A DNA stretch of 64,000 bases. It comes from Verrucomicrobium spinosum DSM 4136 = JCM 18804. Its GTDB lineage: Bacteria > Verrucomicrobiota > Verrucomicrobiia > Verrucomicrobiales > Verrucomicrobiaceae. A program made the position numbers and the translations under genes. How positions within the stretch are numbered: position 1 is the stretch's first letter; every line of letters starts with the position of its first letter. The stretch is from positions 4,559,105-4,623,104 of the forward strand of contig NZ_ABIZ01000001.1 in assembly GCF_000172155.1 (NCBI RefSeq), given 5' to 3'. Below, piece after piece: positions 9,765 through 18,467 of the stretch. Below the pieces are notes generated by a model, which searched no databases, was not told where the DNA came from, and saw only the letters and a list, made by a program, of their open reading frames with translations.

Positions 9765-10019
9765 TTACTTGAGCTTGCCGAGGTACTTGGCAGGTGCCTT
9801 GTCGAACTTTTTCACACAAGGTTTGCAGCAGAATTTCACCTCCTGTCCCTCATGGGACTTGGTGACGACTTTTCCCATGCTGCCCAGCTCATTGCCGCTA
9901 ACGAGGCATTCCTTGGACGGATAGGGTTTCACAGGTGCCGCTGAAGCCATGGGGACGCCAATGGTCAATGCCAGAGCCAACGCAGCGAGGGTACTGATGA
10001 GAGTAAGCTTCGTTTTCAT
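9765..10019 (-). CDS. Small secreted YHS-domain protein
   Basis: 84 residues. A signal peptide (MKTKLTLISTLAALALALTI, cleavage near ASAAP) is followed by a compact YHS/TRASH-type metal-binding domain: CLVSGNELG, then EVKFCCKPCVKKFDKAP and YLGKL. The Cys pattern (C-x-V-S-G and FCCxxC) fits copper or heavy-metal binding in the periplasm. It lies 59 bases downstream of the copper oxidase gene on the same strand, so it is probably part of the same metal-handling unit. The ATG at 10019 is chosen because it begins the signal peptide. Confidence 0.8.
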   Translation of the reverse strand: MKTKLTLISTLAALALALTIGVPMASAAPVKPYPSKECLVSGNELGSMGKVVTKSHEGQEVKFCCKPCVKKFDKAPAKYLGKLK

Positions 10020-10078
10020 AGTCTTGGGTCTTTCTGTTCTATTAGGTTTGTGTGGTGTTTTAGGGAGGGTGTTCACCC

Positions 10079-12253
10079 TCAAAATCGAATTTGCAGACCT
10101 CCGCCCAGGCCGTACTCGGAGTGGTACTCGCCGATGAGGGAGAATTCCTTGGTCAAGGTGTAGTCCACCCCGGCGGTCCATTCCCACTCGGTGTTGGTGT
10201 CATATTCCACCCTGCCAAAGGCCCCGAGTCGCGATGTGATCTGGAAGCGTTTCGCAAGTGCGAGCCGAAGGTCGCCCTCACTGTCCACACTGGCGCTGGC
10301 CCAGATGATCAACGGCAGGCGATAGTTCACACCAGCCACCGCCCGGTTTTCCGCATCCTCGTCGTTGGTGAGACGTGCTCCGACAAAGAGCTGCCAATCG
10401 GGTGAGAGATAGCGCTGGCAGAGCGCTTCGATCTCATACTGGGTGTCATCCACATCCTGCCAACCGACCTCCCAGCCGAGGATGAGGTCATTGCGGGCAT
10501 TCATGAGGGTGATGTTCCCCTCGCTCATGTGAGACTGGGCCGATGCTGCTCCAAAGAGGAACCACATGTCATGCGCATGCTCTCCCAAGCTCCCGCCATG
10601 ATGATCACTGGATGTACCTTCCACCGCCGAAGAAGCCGTGTGAGAGGGATGAACCATCTGGGACTCTCCGATACCGCCATCAGCAGGAGCCGCAGGCTTG
10701 TCATAGCTGAACACCCGGGCCATGCCGGACATCATGTGATAGAGGATGTGGCAGTGGAACATCCAGTCCTTTTCCTCATTGGCCTCGAACTCGACCGTGC
10801 GACGGCTCATCGGAGGCACATCCACCGTGTGTTTGAGCGGTGAGCGCTGCCCCTGCCCATTGATCAAGCGTACAAAGTGCCCATGCAGGTGAATGGGGTG
10901 ATGCATCATCGTGTCATTCACCAGCTCGAGCTGGATCACCTCGCCGTGATGCAGGCGCACATAGGGATCCTCCGCCATCGTTTTGCCATCAAAGGACCAG
11001 ACGTAGCGGGTCATGTCGCCCGTCAGGCGCATGGTGATCTTGCGCTGGGGCCGCCCCTTGGGCAGCGTGGTGTCTTCCACCGCTTTGAGCAGGCGGTACG
11101 GCGAACCCGGCCGAGGCAGGTTCAAGGAAGCACGCGGATCATCCTCCTGCTCCTCCAGGGTGAGGTTCAGCATCTCGTCCATGGTGTACACATTCGGCCG
11201 GGGTGGATCGGTCGCGGGATGTACCGCCCCCGCACCCATGTAGGCGGAGGCGTGCCCCGTCCCATCCTGGGCCGTGGCTCGCAGTTCCCACCGGCCCGTT
11301 TTGGGGATGGTGATGATGACGTCATAAGTCTCGGCGATCGCGATGAAGAGACGGTCCACCTCCACCGGCTGCACGGCGGGACCGTCCGCAGCAACAATCG
11401 TCATGGGCCCGGTGGAGGACGTTACATAGAAGTAGCTGGCCGCCGCCGCATTGATCAAACGCAGCCGCACCCGCTCGCCAGGTCGGCCTTCGATCTGCGA
11501 CTCCTTCCGGCCATTGATCAAGAAGGCGTCATAGCCCACATCCGACACATCCATGGGGCTCATGCGCCCCCATTCCCGTTCCCAGTATTCCTTCAACGCG
11601 CCGTGCTGCCATGCACCGACGATGGACTGCGCATTGCCGCGCTTGAGCGCATAGTAGTCACTGCCCCGCGCCAGGGTGCGGTGCACTTCTTCGGGCTTCT
11701 CGTTGGTCCAGTCAGAGAGGATCAGCACCTGATCGCGGTCCACCTTCTCGCGTTCGGCCCCTTTGGGAGTGACGACGATGGATCCGTACACGCCGATCTG
11801 CTCCTGCAGATGTGTGTGGGAGTGGTACCAGTATGTCCCGGCATGACGGAGTTTAAATTCAAAGGTATGCGTGGCCCCCGGCTTGATGGGCGGTGTCGTA
11901 ATGTGCGGCACCCCGTCTTGCTCGTTCGGCAGCAGCAGTCCATGCCAGTGCGTGGAGGTTTCCTCGGACTTTAACTGATTGTGAACACGGATGCGAGCCC
12001 ACTCGCCTTCGCGAAATCGCAGGGTTGGTCCTGGGAGTAAGCCGTTGATCATCAGGGCACGCACGGGCTTGCCGGCAGGGCTGACTTTCTGTTCGGTGAT
12101 GTAGAGGTCGTATTCGACCACCTTGTCAGTCGCCAGAGGGCGGACCGACTTGCATGAATCACACAGGACGGCGAACGGCGCAGCCTGTAGTGCGGAGGAG
12201 ATGAACACGGCTGCGCCAAGGCACGCCGCCAGACGACGGGAGAAAGAGAACAT
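10079..12253 (-). CDS. Multicopper oxidase (CopA-like) fused to CopB-like outer-membrane domain
   Basis: 724 residues. The Tat-like signal (FSRRLAACLGAAVF) ends near residue 25. Three cupredoxin regions follow with copper ligands HWHG (102-105), HSHTH (144-148), HPIHLHGH and HCHILYHMMSGM. A His-rich linker (DHHGGSLGEHAHDM) then leads into about 160 residues of alternating hydrophobic and polar beta strands ending in aromatic-terminal LQIRF. That tail resembles CopB/PcoB (QSHMSEG, LILGWEVGW, FVGARLTND, NYRLPL). In Proteobacteria CopA and CopB are separate genes. The first part should oxidise Cu(I) in the periplasm, and the tail probably forms or attaches to an outer-membrane barrel. Neighbours are a Cys-rich exported protein upstream and a YHS protein downstream. 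Confidence 0.88.
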   Translation of the reverse strand: MFSFSRRLAACLGAAVFISSALQAAPFAVLCDSCKSVRPLATDKVVEYDLYITEQKVSPAGKPVRALMINGLLPGPTLRFREGEWARIRVHNQLKSEETSTHWHGLLLPNEQDGVPHITTPPIKPGATHTFEFKLRHAGTYWYHSHTHLQEQIGVYGSIVVTPKGAEREKVDRDQVLILSDWTNEKPEEVHRTLARGSDYYALKRGNAQSIVGAWQHGALKEYWEREWGRMSPMDVSDVGYDAFLINGRKESQIEGRPGERVRLRLINAAAASYFYVTSSTGPMTIVAADGPAVQPVEVDRLFIAIAETYDVIITIPKTGRWELRATAQDGTGHASAYMGAGAVHPATDPPRPNVYTMDEMLNLTLEEQEDDPRASLNLPRPGSPYRLLKAVEDTTLPKGRPQRKITMRLTGDMTRYVWSFDGKTMAEDPYVRLHHGEVIQLELVNDTMMHHPIHLHGHFVRLINGQGQRSPLKHTVDVPPMSRRTVEFEANEEKDWMFHCHILYHMMSGMARVFSYDKPAAPADGGIGESQMVHPSHTASSAVEGTSSDHHGGSLGEHAHDMWFLFGAASAQSHMSEGNITLMNARNDLILGWEVGWQDVDDTQYEIEALCQRYLSPDWQLFVGARLTNDEDAENRAVAGVNYRLPLIIWASASVDSEGDLRLALAKRFQITSRLGAFGRVEYDTNTEWEWTAGVDYTLTKEFSLIGEYHSEYGLGGGLQIRF

Positions 12254-12387
12254 GAGGTGAATCTGAGTTGAGTTGCGTTGCGCGAAATTTCGCGATGCAC
12301 GCTGCAGGTGGGTGGAGGCTCCCACACGTCCCTGAACACACCATCAAGGTGATGCCAGGGCACAATCCATCCTAGGAGGAGGACAAC

Positions 12388-12786
12388 TCAGATCAAAAAG
12401 GCGCAATGCAGCACCTGAACGGGCACGGTATGAAGAGGCTTCACCCCCTCCATGCGCCCCGCTTCCACCGGATGAAACTCACGCGGTGGCTGGCTCAGCC
12501 AGAGATCGGCCAATGCCATGTACAGCCACACCGCCTGCTGGGATGCGAGATCCCGACTGGCAGACGCAGGCATCACCGGAGCTTGGGCCGGGGGCTGACT
12601 TTCCTGCGAGCTTTGCAGGCAGGCACATCCAGTCTCTTGAAGTGAAGGCTCCGTGCTGGCCACCGGGGCGCAGCACTCATGCGGGCATTTCTGGGCGGGT
12701 GCCGCTTTCTCGCAGGCTCCAGATACTGTAGCCCCAGCCTGCGAGAACAGGAGGAGAAGCAGCAGTGCCAGAGCGCGAAGATTCAT
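12388..12786 (-). CDS. Small Cys-rich exported protein of the copper locus
   Basis: 132 residues. A signal peptide (MNLRALALLLLLLFSQAGA) precedes a Cys-rich stretch with CEKAAPAQKCPHECC and CACLQ, a Pro/Ala/Gln linker, and a C-terminal part ending VQVLHCAFLI. The cysteine clusters suggest metal binding in the periplasm. It lies 134 bases upstream of the copper oxidase on the same strand and may share its promoter. I do not recognise a named family, and the role in copper handling is inferred from position and composition. Confidence 0.65.
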   Translation of the reverse strand: MNLRALALLLLLLFSQAGATVSGACEKAAPAQKCPHECCAPVASTEPSLQETGCACLQSSQESQPPAQAPVMPASASRDLASQQAVWLYMALADLWLSQPPREFHPVEAGRMEGVKPLHTVPVQVLHCAFLI

Positions 12787-12853
12787 TTCAACAAGAGAGG
12801 ATACCCTACAACTGAGAGAACTCCACCGCCGAAATGTTCAATTTCAGCCGAAT

Positions 12854-14875
12854 CTAGCGCTTGAGCTTTTGACGCATCCGCATCCAGGTCGGGACGTCGA
12901 GGTCCTCCCCTTCTACGATGGTTTTGTCTGTGCCCTTGAAGCGGGCGACTTCTTCCTGGCTCAAATCAAAAGTGCTCTGCTTGAAGTCCGAGCTGGACTT
13001 GCCAGGCGCCCCCGGCACTGCCGCCTGCTGGGGAGAGGCTGCGACCACCGTGGAGGCAACGGCTGTAGCAGCGGCCTCAGGACGTGATGAAGAAGGGTTG
13101 GAGTATTTGTCAGCCCAGTGACCGCCGGAATCCTCCTGATAGCTCGCGGGGGCGATGTCCCCTTCATCTTCCTCATCCTCAATGATGGAGAAAATGGAGG
13201 ACTTGGCAGGAGCCGGCGCAGGAGCGGATGGCTCCACAGTCACCTGGGGCTGCTGATGGTAGAGCTGCTCCTCTGCACGGAGCACGGCTTCATTCTCCTC
13301 GGCTGGCACTTCGATAGGAGCCGGGTGGGTATTCTGAGGCTCAGAAACCTGGGCTTCCACTTCCCCCGCTTCCGGCGTGTCATCTGCAATGATAAAGGAT
13401 GACTTGCTTGGCTCAGGATGAGGAGCCTGCTGTGGCTGCGAGACAACGACGGGGACCGGCGCAGTCGCGGCTGCCACATTCTGAACCGGGGCGGGCGCAT
13501 CCATGAAGAACAAATCTGGCTCAGCCGCCGCGCGAGAATCCCGTTGGAAGAGCTGAGGCTCCGGCTGGGTTGTGGGCTGCGGAGCCGGTGCCTGAACCGG
13601 CAATGGCGCGCTGGAAACGGGTTGCGGGGCCACCTCTGCCACAGGAGCAGGGGCTGGCACCTGGACCGGAGCAGGTGCTGGCGCGGCGGCAACGGCTGCC
13701 TGTACGACCGGCTGCGGAGCATGACCATTTTGGCCGTTCTGATAGTAAACAGGCTCAGCGGAAGGCACCGGCTCTGGCTGGGGTTGAGGAGCAACGTAAG
13801 CTTCAGCCACGGGCACCTCTACGGCAGGAATGGCGGGAAGTGACTCCACAGGCGCGGAGCGTTCCGTGCGCCCCAGCACGGAGTCCGGAGACATCTCATG
13901 CACACTCAGCGAGCTGACGAGCGTGACGGAGATCATGTCACCCAGCTTGGGCTCTACGGCCAGGCCGAACATGATCTGCGTCTCCTCGGGCACGTACTTG
14001 CCGAGTTGTTTCATCAAATTTTCCACTTCGGCCAGGGTCAGGCTTTCACCACCGGCCACATGCACTAGCAGGTTGCGTGCGTTCTGCAGCAGCATGCCCT
14101 GATTCACCAGCGGGCTCTTCAATGCACGCTTGAGTGCATCTGCCACACGGTTCGTACCACGGGCTTCACCAAAGCCAAAGAGGCAGCGGGAGTTGGGGCC
14201 GCGGAGTGCGGTAAGGAGGTCTGCAATGCCCATGCGGACAATGCCAGGCTGCATGACCATGGTGGCGATCGCACGCACACTGTGACCAATCAACTGATCT
14301 GCCTGGCTGAAGGCTTTCTGAATGCCTTCCTTGGGCAACGTAAGCTCGCCCATGCGGTTGTTTTCAAACAGGATGAGCGCGTCCGCCACCTGGCCAAGGT
14401 GCTCCAGCGCCACCTCGGCCTGCTGGATGCGACGACGCCCCTCAAAGGAGAACGGCATCGTGGCAAACACAAACACCATGGCGCCAACCTCCTTGGCCAC
14501 CTCTGCCACCACCGGCGCAGCACCAGAACCGGTGCCACCACCGAGACCGCAACAAACAAAAACCATGTCATGCCCCTGCAGCGCAGCGCGGATCTGCTCG
14601 CGCGTATCGATCGCCGCTGCATAGCCGTTCTCCGGGTCTCCGCCGCTGCCAATGCCCCGCATGCGCTCGGAACCGAGTTGAATCTTCACCGGCGTCATCG
14701 CATGGCCCAGCACCCGCACATCGGTATGCATCGACACGAGCGTCGCATCCATCATGCGATCCAGAGAGATCCGGTCCAGCACGTTCAAGCCACCGCCACC
14801 CACGCCAGCCACACAGATCTTCATGCGCATACTGGGAGCCAGTTCGCGTTCGTCGGTGCGTTCAAATTCTACCAT
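12854..14875 (-). CDS. ftsZ: Cell division GTPase FtsZ with very long C-terminal linker
   Basis: 673 residues against about 380-400 in most bacteria. The GTPase domain (about 15-315) has GVGGGGLNVLDRI, the tubulin signature GGGTGSGAAPVVAEVAKE, and FATMPFSFEGRRR. Residues about 330-645 are a low-complexity linker rich in Pro, Ala, Gln, Val and Glu with acidic patches (IIEDEEDEGD). The end, DLDVPTWMRMRQKLKR, fits the conserved C-terminal peptide that binds FtsA and other partners. FtsZ polymerises into the division ring in the cytosol. The gene follows ftsA after a 183-base gap, which may carry its own promoter, so expression may be partly independent of ddl-ftsQ-ftsA. Confidence 0.95.
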   Translation of the reverse strand: MVEFERTDERELAPSMRMKICVAGVGGGGLNVLDRISLDRMMDATLVSMHTDVRVLGHAMTPVKIQLGSERMRGIGSGGDPENGYAAAIDTREQIRAALQGHDMVFVCCGLGGGTGSGAAPVVAEVAKEVGAMVFVFATMPFSFEGRRRIQQAEVALEHLGQVADALILFENNRMGELTLPKEGIQKAFSQADQLIGHSVRAIATMVMQPGIVRMGIADLLTALRGPNSRCLFGFGEARGTNRVADALKRALKSPLVNQGMLLQNARNLLVHVAGGESLTLAEVENLMKQLGKYVPEETQIMFGLAVEPKLGDMISVTLVSSLSVHEMSPDSVLGRTERSAPVESLPAIPAVEVPVAEAYVAPQPQPEPVPSAEPVYYQNGQNGHAPQPVVQAAVAAAPAPAPVQVPAPAPVAEVAPQPVSSAPLPVQAPAPQPTTQPEPQLFQRDSRAAAEPDLFFMDAPAPVQNVAAATAPVPVVVSQPQQAPHPEPSKSSFIIADDTPEAGEVEAQVSEPQNTHPAPIEVPAEENEAVLRAEEQLYHQQPQVTVEPSAPAPAPAKSSIFSIIEDEEDEGDIAPASYQEDSGGHWADKYSNPSSSRPEAAATAVASTVVAASPQQAAVPGAPGKSSSDFKQSTFDLSQEEVARFKGTDKTIVEGEDLDVPTWMRMRQKLKR

Positions 14876-15058
14876 AAGCCGGAGTGGTTAAAAATTGGGT
14901 TGGAAAACGGGGTTATGGGCCGTGATTACATAAACCACAAACCGGGCAAAACTCCAAGACGAATCGAGTCTGGAAAGAAAGTTGAATCCCAGCGGGTTAC
15001 ACTGGAATACTATTTTAAAAATACCGGGCCTAATTCCACGCCCCCAAGGAGCAATTTA

Positions 15059-16276
15059 TTAAATAGTCCAGGTGCTGAACACCTCCGCCATCCGGCGGCC
15101 CAGTTTTGCCAGAGGTGAAAGCCAGGGTTTCTCTGCATCCATGAGCTGTGCATACCGGATCAGACCGATCGGTGCCGAGTAGCAGGGATTCTCATAAGTG
15201 GCGGTGACTCCACCCATCTGGGACGAACCCGCGCGGGTAACGCGAACCCCAAAGATCTCCTTCGCGACGTGTTCAATGCCACGCATCATGCTCACGCCAC
15301 CTGTGAGATACACCCCAGCGCCAAGGCGGCCGACGTGCTCCTCACAGCGGTCACGAATCTGACCCAGAATCTCCTGCGTGCGCAGGCTGATGACTTCATT
15401 CAGCAGAGCGCGCTCCACCTCGCCGACGAACATGCCGTTCTCATCCTCCACACGGATCATCTCACCAGGAGCCACGTCTTCATAGACAGCGCTCCCCTCC
15501 TCCACCTTCAGACGTTCGGCACGGCCGTGCGGGATCTGGAAGCAGAGGGAGATGTCGTTCGTGATGTGATCACCACCCAATGGCACACACCCAGATGCCG
15601 TGAGCATGCCGTCGATGTAGAGGACGTAATCCGCAGTGCCGCCGCCAAAGTCAATCATGAGAGCCCCATGCTGCTTTGCTTCCTTGTTAAGCACGACCTG
15701 GGCGGCTGCGAGAGGCAGGAAAACGACGTCTTCCACCTCCAACGGGATCTGGCGGACGAGCCGGATGGAATTCTGGACGCGGCTGCGTACGCCGTGAATG
15801 ATGTGAAACTCTGCCTCAAGCTTCTCTGCGGGACGCCCGATCAAGGAGCGCACCTGCTCCTGACCATCCACGCTGTACTTGCGCGCAATGCGATGCAGAA
15901 ACACATGATTCTGAGCAATATCCACATTACAGGCAATCTCGCGAACGTCCTCAAGATCATCTTCCGTGATGGTGTTCTGATCGGAGGGCAGGCGATACAC
16001 GCCAGCGTGATTCAAGCTCTCAATGTGCGTACCGCTCACGCCGAGGAAGACATTACGGATCATCACATCACTGCGGTCTTCCGCCCGCAAGAGGGCGTCA
16101 TTGAGGCAGGTCTGGGCAATGTCAAAATCTGTGATCTCGCCCTTGCGAATGCCGCGGGCAGGAGCCTGACCTACACCAAGAATCTTGATCGCACCGTCCT
16201 TCTTCACCTCGCCGACAACGACGCAGATCTTGGACGTGCCGATCTCTAGTCCTGCATAGATGGTGCTCTTGGCCAT
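15059..16276 (-). CDS. ftsA: Cell division protein FtsA
   Basis: 405 residues, actin-like ATPase. Visible are the phosphate-1 region (IYAGLEIGTSKICVVVGE), the SHS2/1C insert (residues about 80-160), phosphate 2 (LMIDFGGGTADYVLYIDG), and the adenosine region (GVYLTGGVSMMRG). The tail KLGRRMAEVFSTWTI could be the amphipathic membrane-targeting helix, although it is less basic than in E. coli. FtsA anchors FtsZ filaments to the inner face of the membrane. It lies between ftsQ (42-base gap) and ftsZ, the usual gene order. Confidence 0.95.
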   Translation of the reverse strand: MAKSTIYAGLEIGTSKICVVVGEVKKDGAIKILGVGQAPARGIRKGEITDFDIAQTCLNDALLRAEDRSDVMIRNVFLGVSGTHIESLNHAGVYRLPSDQNTITEDDLEDVREIACNVDIAQNHVFLHRIARKYSVDGQEQVRSLIGRPAEKLEAEFHIIHGVRSRVQNSIRLVRQIPLEVEDVVFLPLAAAQVVLNKEAKQHGALMIDFGGGTADYVLYIDGMLTASGCVPLGGDHITNDISLCFQIPHGRAERLKVEEGSAVYEDVAPGEMIRVEDENGMFVGEVERALLNEVISLRTQEILGQIRDRCEEHVGRLGAGVYLTGGVSMMRGIEHVAKEIFGVRVTRAGSSQMGGVTATYENPCYSAPIGLIRYAQLMDAEKPWLSPLAKLGRRMAEVFSTWTI

Positions 16277-16318
16277 GGTGGTGAACGTGTTGAGGTTGTA
16301 GGAAATGATCTTGGAGTG

Positions 16319-17332
16319 TTATTGCGCCCGGGCGAGTGTACGTCGTCCGGCGGGAGTGCGCTTGGCGGGAGTGGAAGGAGGCTCGGGGGCGAGATTTTCT
16401 GGAGCAATCGCCGTTCCACGAAGGGTCACGGGTACGTTTTGGGCAACCAAGAGGTCAACGGTGGCAAGTTGCCATTTCTGACGTTCCGATTCTGCAAGGA
16501 TCCGGTCGAATCGGGCAAGCTCTTTTTCCATGCCATCCACAGGGAGGGTGACATGAATGCGTGAATCATAGGTAACACCCAGCACGTGAGCACGAGTCGC
16601 GTCCACCCACTTCACCCCCAGAGTGCGGGAGGCCAGGGTACCGTCATGCATCTTCAGCATAGCCAGAGCGGCAAGTGCAGAAGGGGATTCAATTTTCTGA
16701 CCAGGCACCAGACGATGGACACGACCCACGCGAATGACGGGCAGCTTGCGACGAGATTCTGTCAGTTCCCCGCTGGGAATCACAACACCATCCGCATCCA
16801 GCAGGCAACCGTAGCCGGAGACCTTGGCCTCCAGCTTCTGCTCAGGAGATTCCAGCCAGGCCACAGGGTGACGCTGCTCCACATCCAGGAACATCATCCC
16901 GGGATAGCCCCGGGTAACCCTTGCGCTGCGAACCTGAGGCATGGCCTCAAGGCGCTCCTTCACCTGCACGAGCGAGATGCCCAGCATGTTCATGCCCTCA
17001 TGCAGACCAGTCGCGTTGACGATCTGCGATGGCGTGATCTCGCCTTCCGTCACCACGGAGAAGTGCTGTAGATGAAAGCGGGAGTTGTCCACGAACGCCT
17101 CCTTGACCACGATCTTGCCGGCACTGAAAATGCCCATGGCAGCCAGCAAAGCCACGGCCAGCTTGAAGCCGAAGCGTGCTGTCTTGCGGCGGGATTCACG
17201 GCGCGTGGCGGCCGTCTCTGGATTCAGTTCCAGACGGTGCACCTCCAGTCGCACCACTTTGCGGCGGCGACGGAACGCGTAATTACCTTTCGCCGCCCCA
17301 GGCTTGCGTCGGGTGTTTTTGGCAAAGAACAT
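16319..17332 (-). CDS. ftsQ: Cell division protein FtsQ/DivIB
   Basis: 337 residues. A basic cytosolic N-terminus (NTRRKPGAAKG, RRRRKVVRLE) precedes one membrane segment (about 60-82, LAVALLAAMGIFSAGKIVV). A POTRA domain follows (FHLQHFSVVTEGEITPSQIV) and then the FtsQ beta domain (HPVAWLESPEQ, GCLLDADGVVIP). The protein sits in the inner membrane with its bulk in the periplasm and recruits FtsL and FtsB. The start at 17332 begins MFFAKNTRRK; a longer in-frame version would overlap ddl. The C-terminal 30 residues are Pro/Ala/Arg-rich and probably disordered. Confidence 0.88.
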   Translation of the reverse strand: MFFAKNTRRKPGAAKGNYAFRRRRKVVRLEVHRLELNPETAATRRESRRKTARFGFKLAVALLAAMGIFSAGKIVVKEAFVDNSRFHLQHFSVVTEGEITPSQIVNATGLHEGMNMLGISLVQVKERLEAMPQVRSARVTRGYPGMMFLDVEQRHPVAWLESPEQKLEAKVSGYGCLLDADGVVIPSGELTESRRKLPVIRVGRVHRLVPGQKIESPSALAALAMLKMHDGTLASRTLGVKWVDATRAHVLGVTYDSRIHVTLPVDGMEKELARFDRILAESERQKWQLATVDLLVAQNVPVTLRGTAIAPENLAPEPPSTPAKRTPAGRRTLARAQ

Positions 17333-17351
17333 GTTGATGAGAAGTCGGTGG

Positions 17352-18275
17352 TTAGCCTGCCCTCCGCACCTCAAGCGACAGCTCGATAATGCGCTCCATC
17401 AATTGCGGAAACTCCAGCCCAGCCACTCGTGCGGCCTTGGGCAAAAGACTGCTTACAGTCATGCCAGGGATGGTGTTGATCTCCAGAACGAACGGTTGCC
17501 CGTCCTTCCGCAGCATCACATCCACGCGACCGTACACCTCCACGCCCACCGCTTTCATCGCGGCCAGCGCAGCTTCCTGGACCCGTTGGGTCGTCTCAAT
17601 GTCCAGGTCCGCAGGGCAATGGTAGTTGGTCTTGCCAGTGCCTGACATCCACGGATACTTGTTGTTGATGTCATAGAACCCGCTCACAGGCTCAATGTGG
17701 ATGACAGGCAGCGCTTCGCCACCAATCACCCCCACGGTGAGTTCCTTGCCATCTACAAATTCTTCCACCAGCGTATCCTGGCCATACTGTTTCGCATCGG
17801 CCAGCGCTGTAGCAAGCTCCTCCTCCGTGTGGACGATATGCACCCCTACACTGGAGCCCTCACGAGGGGGCTTCACCACCACCGGGAGGGTAAGGCGGAG
17901 CTGATCCACCCCATCAAGCTTGAGCACCTGACTCTGAGGCGTGGGGACCCCACCTGCCACAAATTTTTCTTTGCTGAGATTTTTATCGAAGGCAACGCGG
18001 CTGGTTTCCACACCGGCCCCGGTGTATGCCACCCCCTGCTTCTCCAGAAGGGCCTGCAATTGACCATCTTCACCGAAGGTGCCGTGGATCATATTCACCG
18101 CAACCACCACATCGCCTGGCACCGTGAAGTCCGTGGCGGTGACATCGATCTCAACCACTTCTGCACCAAGGGATTTCAGAGCCTCAACCACACTCTCTGC
18201 AGACTTCAGCGACACTGCCCTCTCAGAGCCTGGCCCGCCTTTCAAGACTGCGATTTTGTGATTTGCTAGAGCCAT
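17352..18275 (-). CDS. ddl: D-alanine--D-alanine ligase
   Basis: 307 residues, the normal DdlB length. ATP-grasp features are present: the N-terminal loop KGGPGSERAVSLKSA, HGTFGEDGQLQ, LPVVVKPPREGSSVGV, EEFVDGKELTVGVIGG, and the metal-binding end LEINTIPGMTVSSLLP. It joins two D-Ala for the peptidoglycan stem peptide in the cytosol. First gene of the ddl-ftsQ-ftsA-ftsZ series; the stop is 19 bases before ftsQ. In many bacteria murC and murB precede ddl here, but in this genome they are fused and placed downstream of the metal genes. Confidence 0.95.
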   Translation of the reverse strand: MALANHKIAVLKGGPGSERAVSLKSAESVVEALKSLGAEVVEIDVTATDFTVPGDVVVAVNMIHGTFGEDGQLQALLEKQGVAYTGAGVETSRVAFDKNLSKEKFVAGGVPTPQSQVLKLDGVDQLRLTLPVVVKPPREGSSVGVHIVHTEEELATALADAKQYGQDTLVEEFVDGKELTVGVIGGEALPVIHIEPVSGFYDINNKYPWMSGTGKTNYHCPADLDIETTQRVQEAALAAMKAVGVEVYGRVDVMLRKDGQPFVLEINTIPGMTVSSLLPKAARVAGLEFPQLMERIIELSLEVRRAG

Positions 18276-18467
18276 GGGAATCGGGCCGGTCAGTATTGTA
18301 GGTTAAATGCTGGGAATTATGGTCCGAGTGTAGAACCAGCACGTTAAAAATCAAGATAATCTAACTAATTTAGGACACTCATTTTCAGCGCGCAAGCCCT
18401 CGTGGATACCATATATCCTCATTTGAACACTGGTGCAACACAACCCGTAGGGGGTCAGGGGTGACAC

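Noticed and set aside
14282-15118. 278-codon plus-strand frame opposite ftsZ
   Set aside because: It is a shadow of the FtsZ coding strand and runs into the ftsZ-ftsA gap without any motif.
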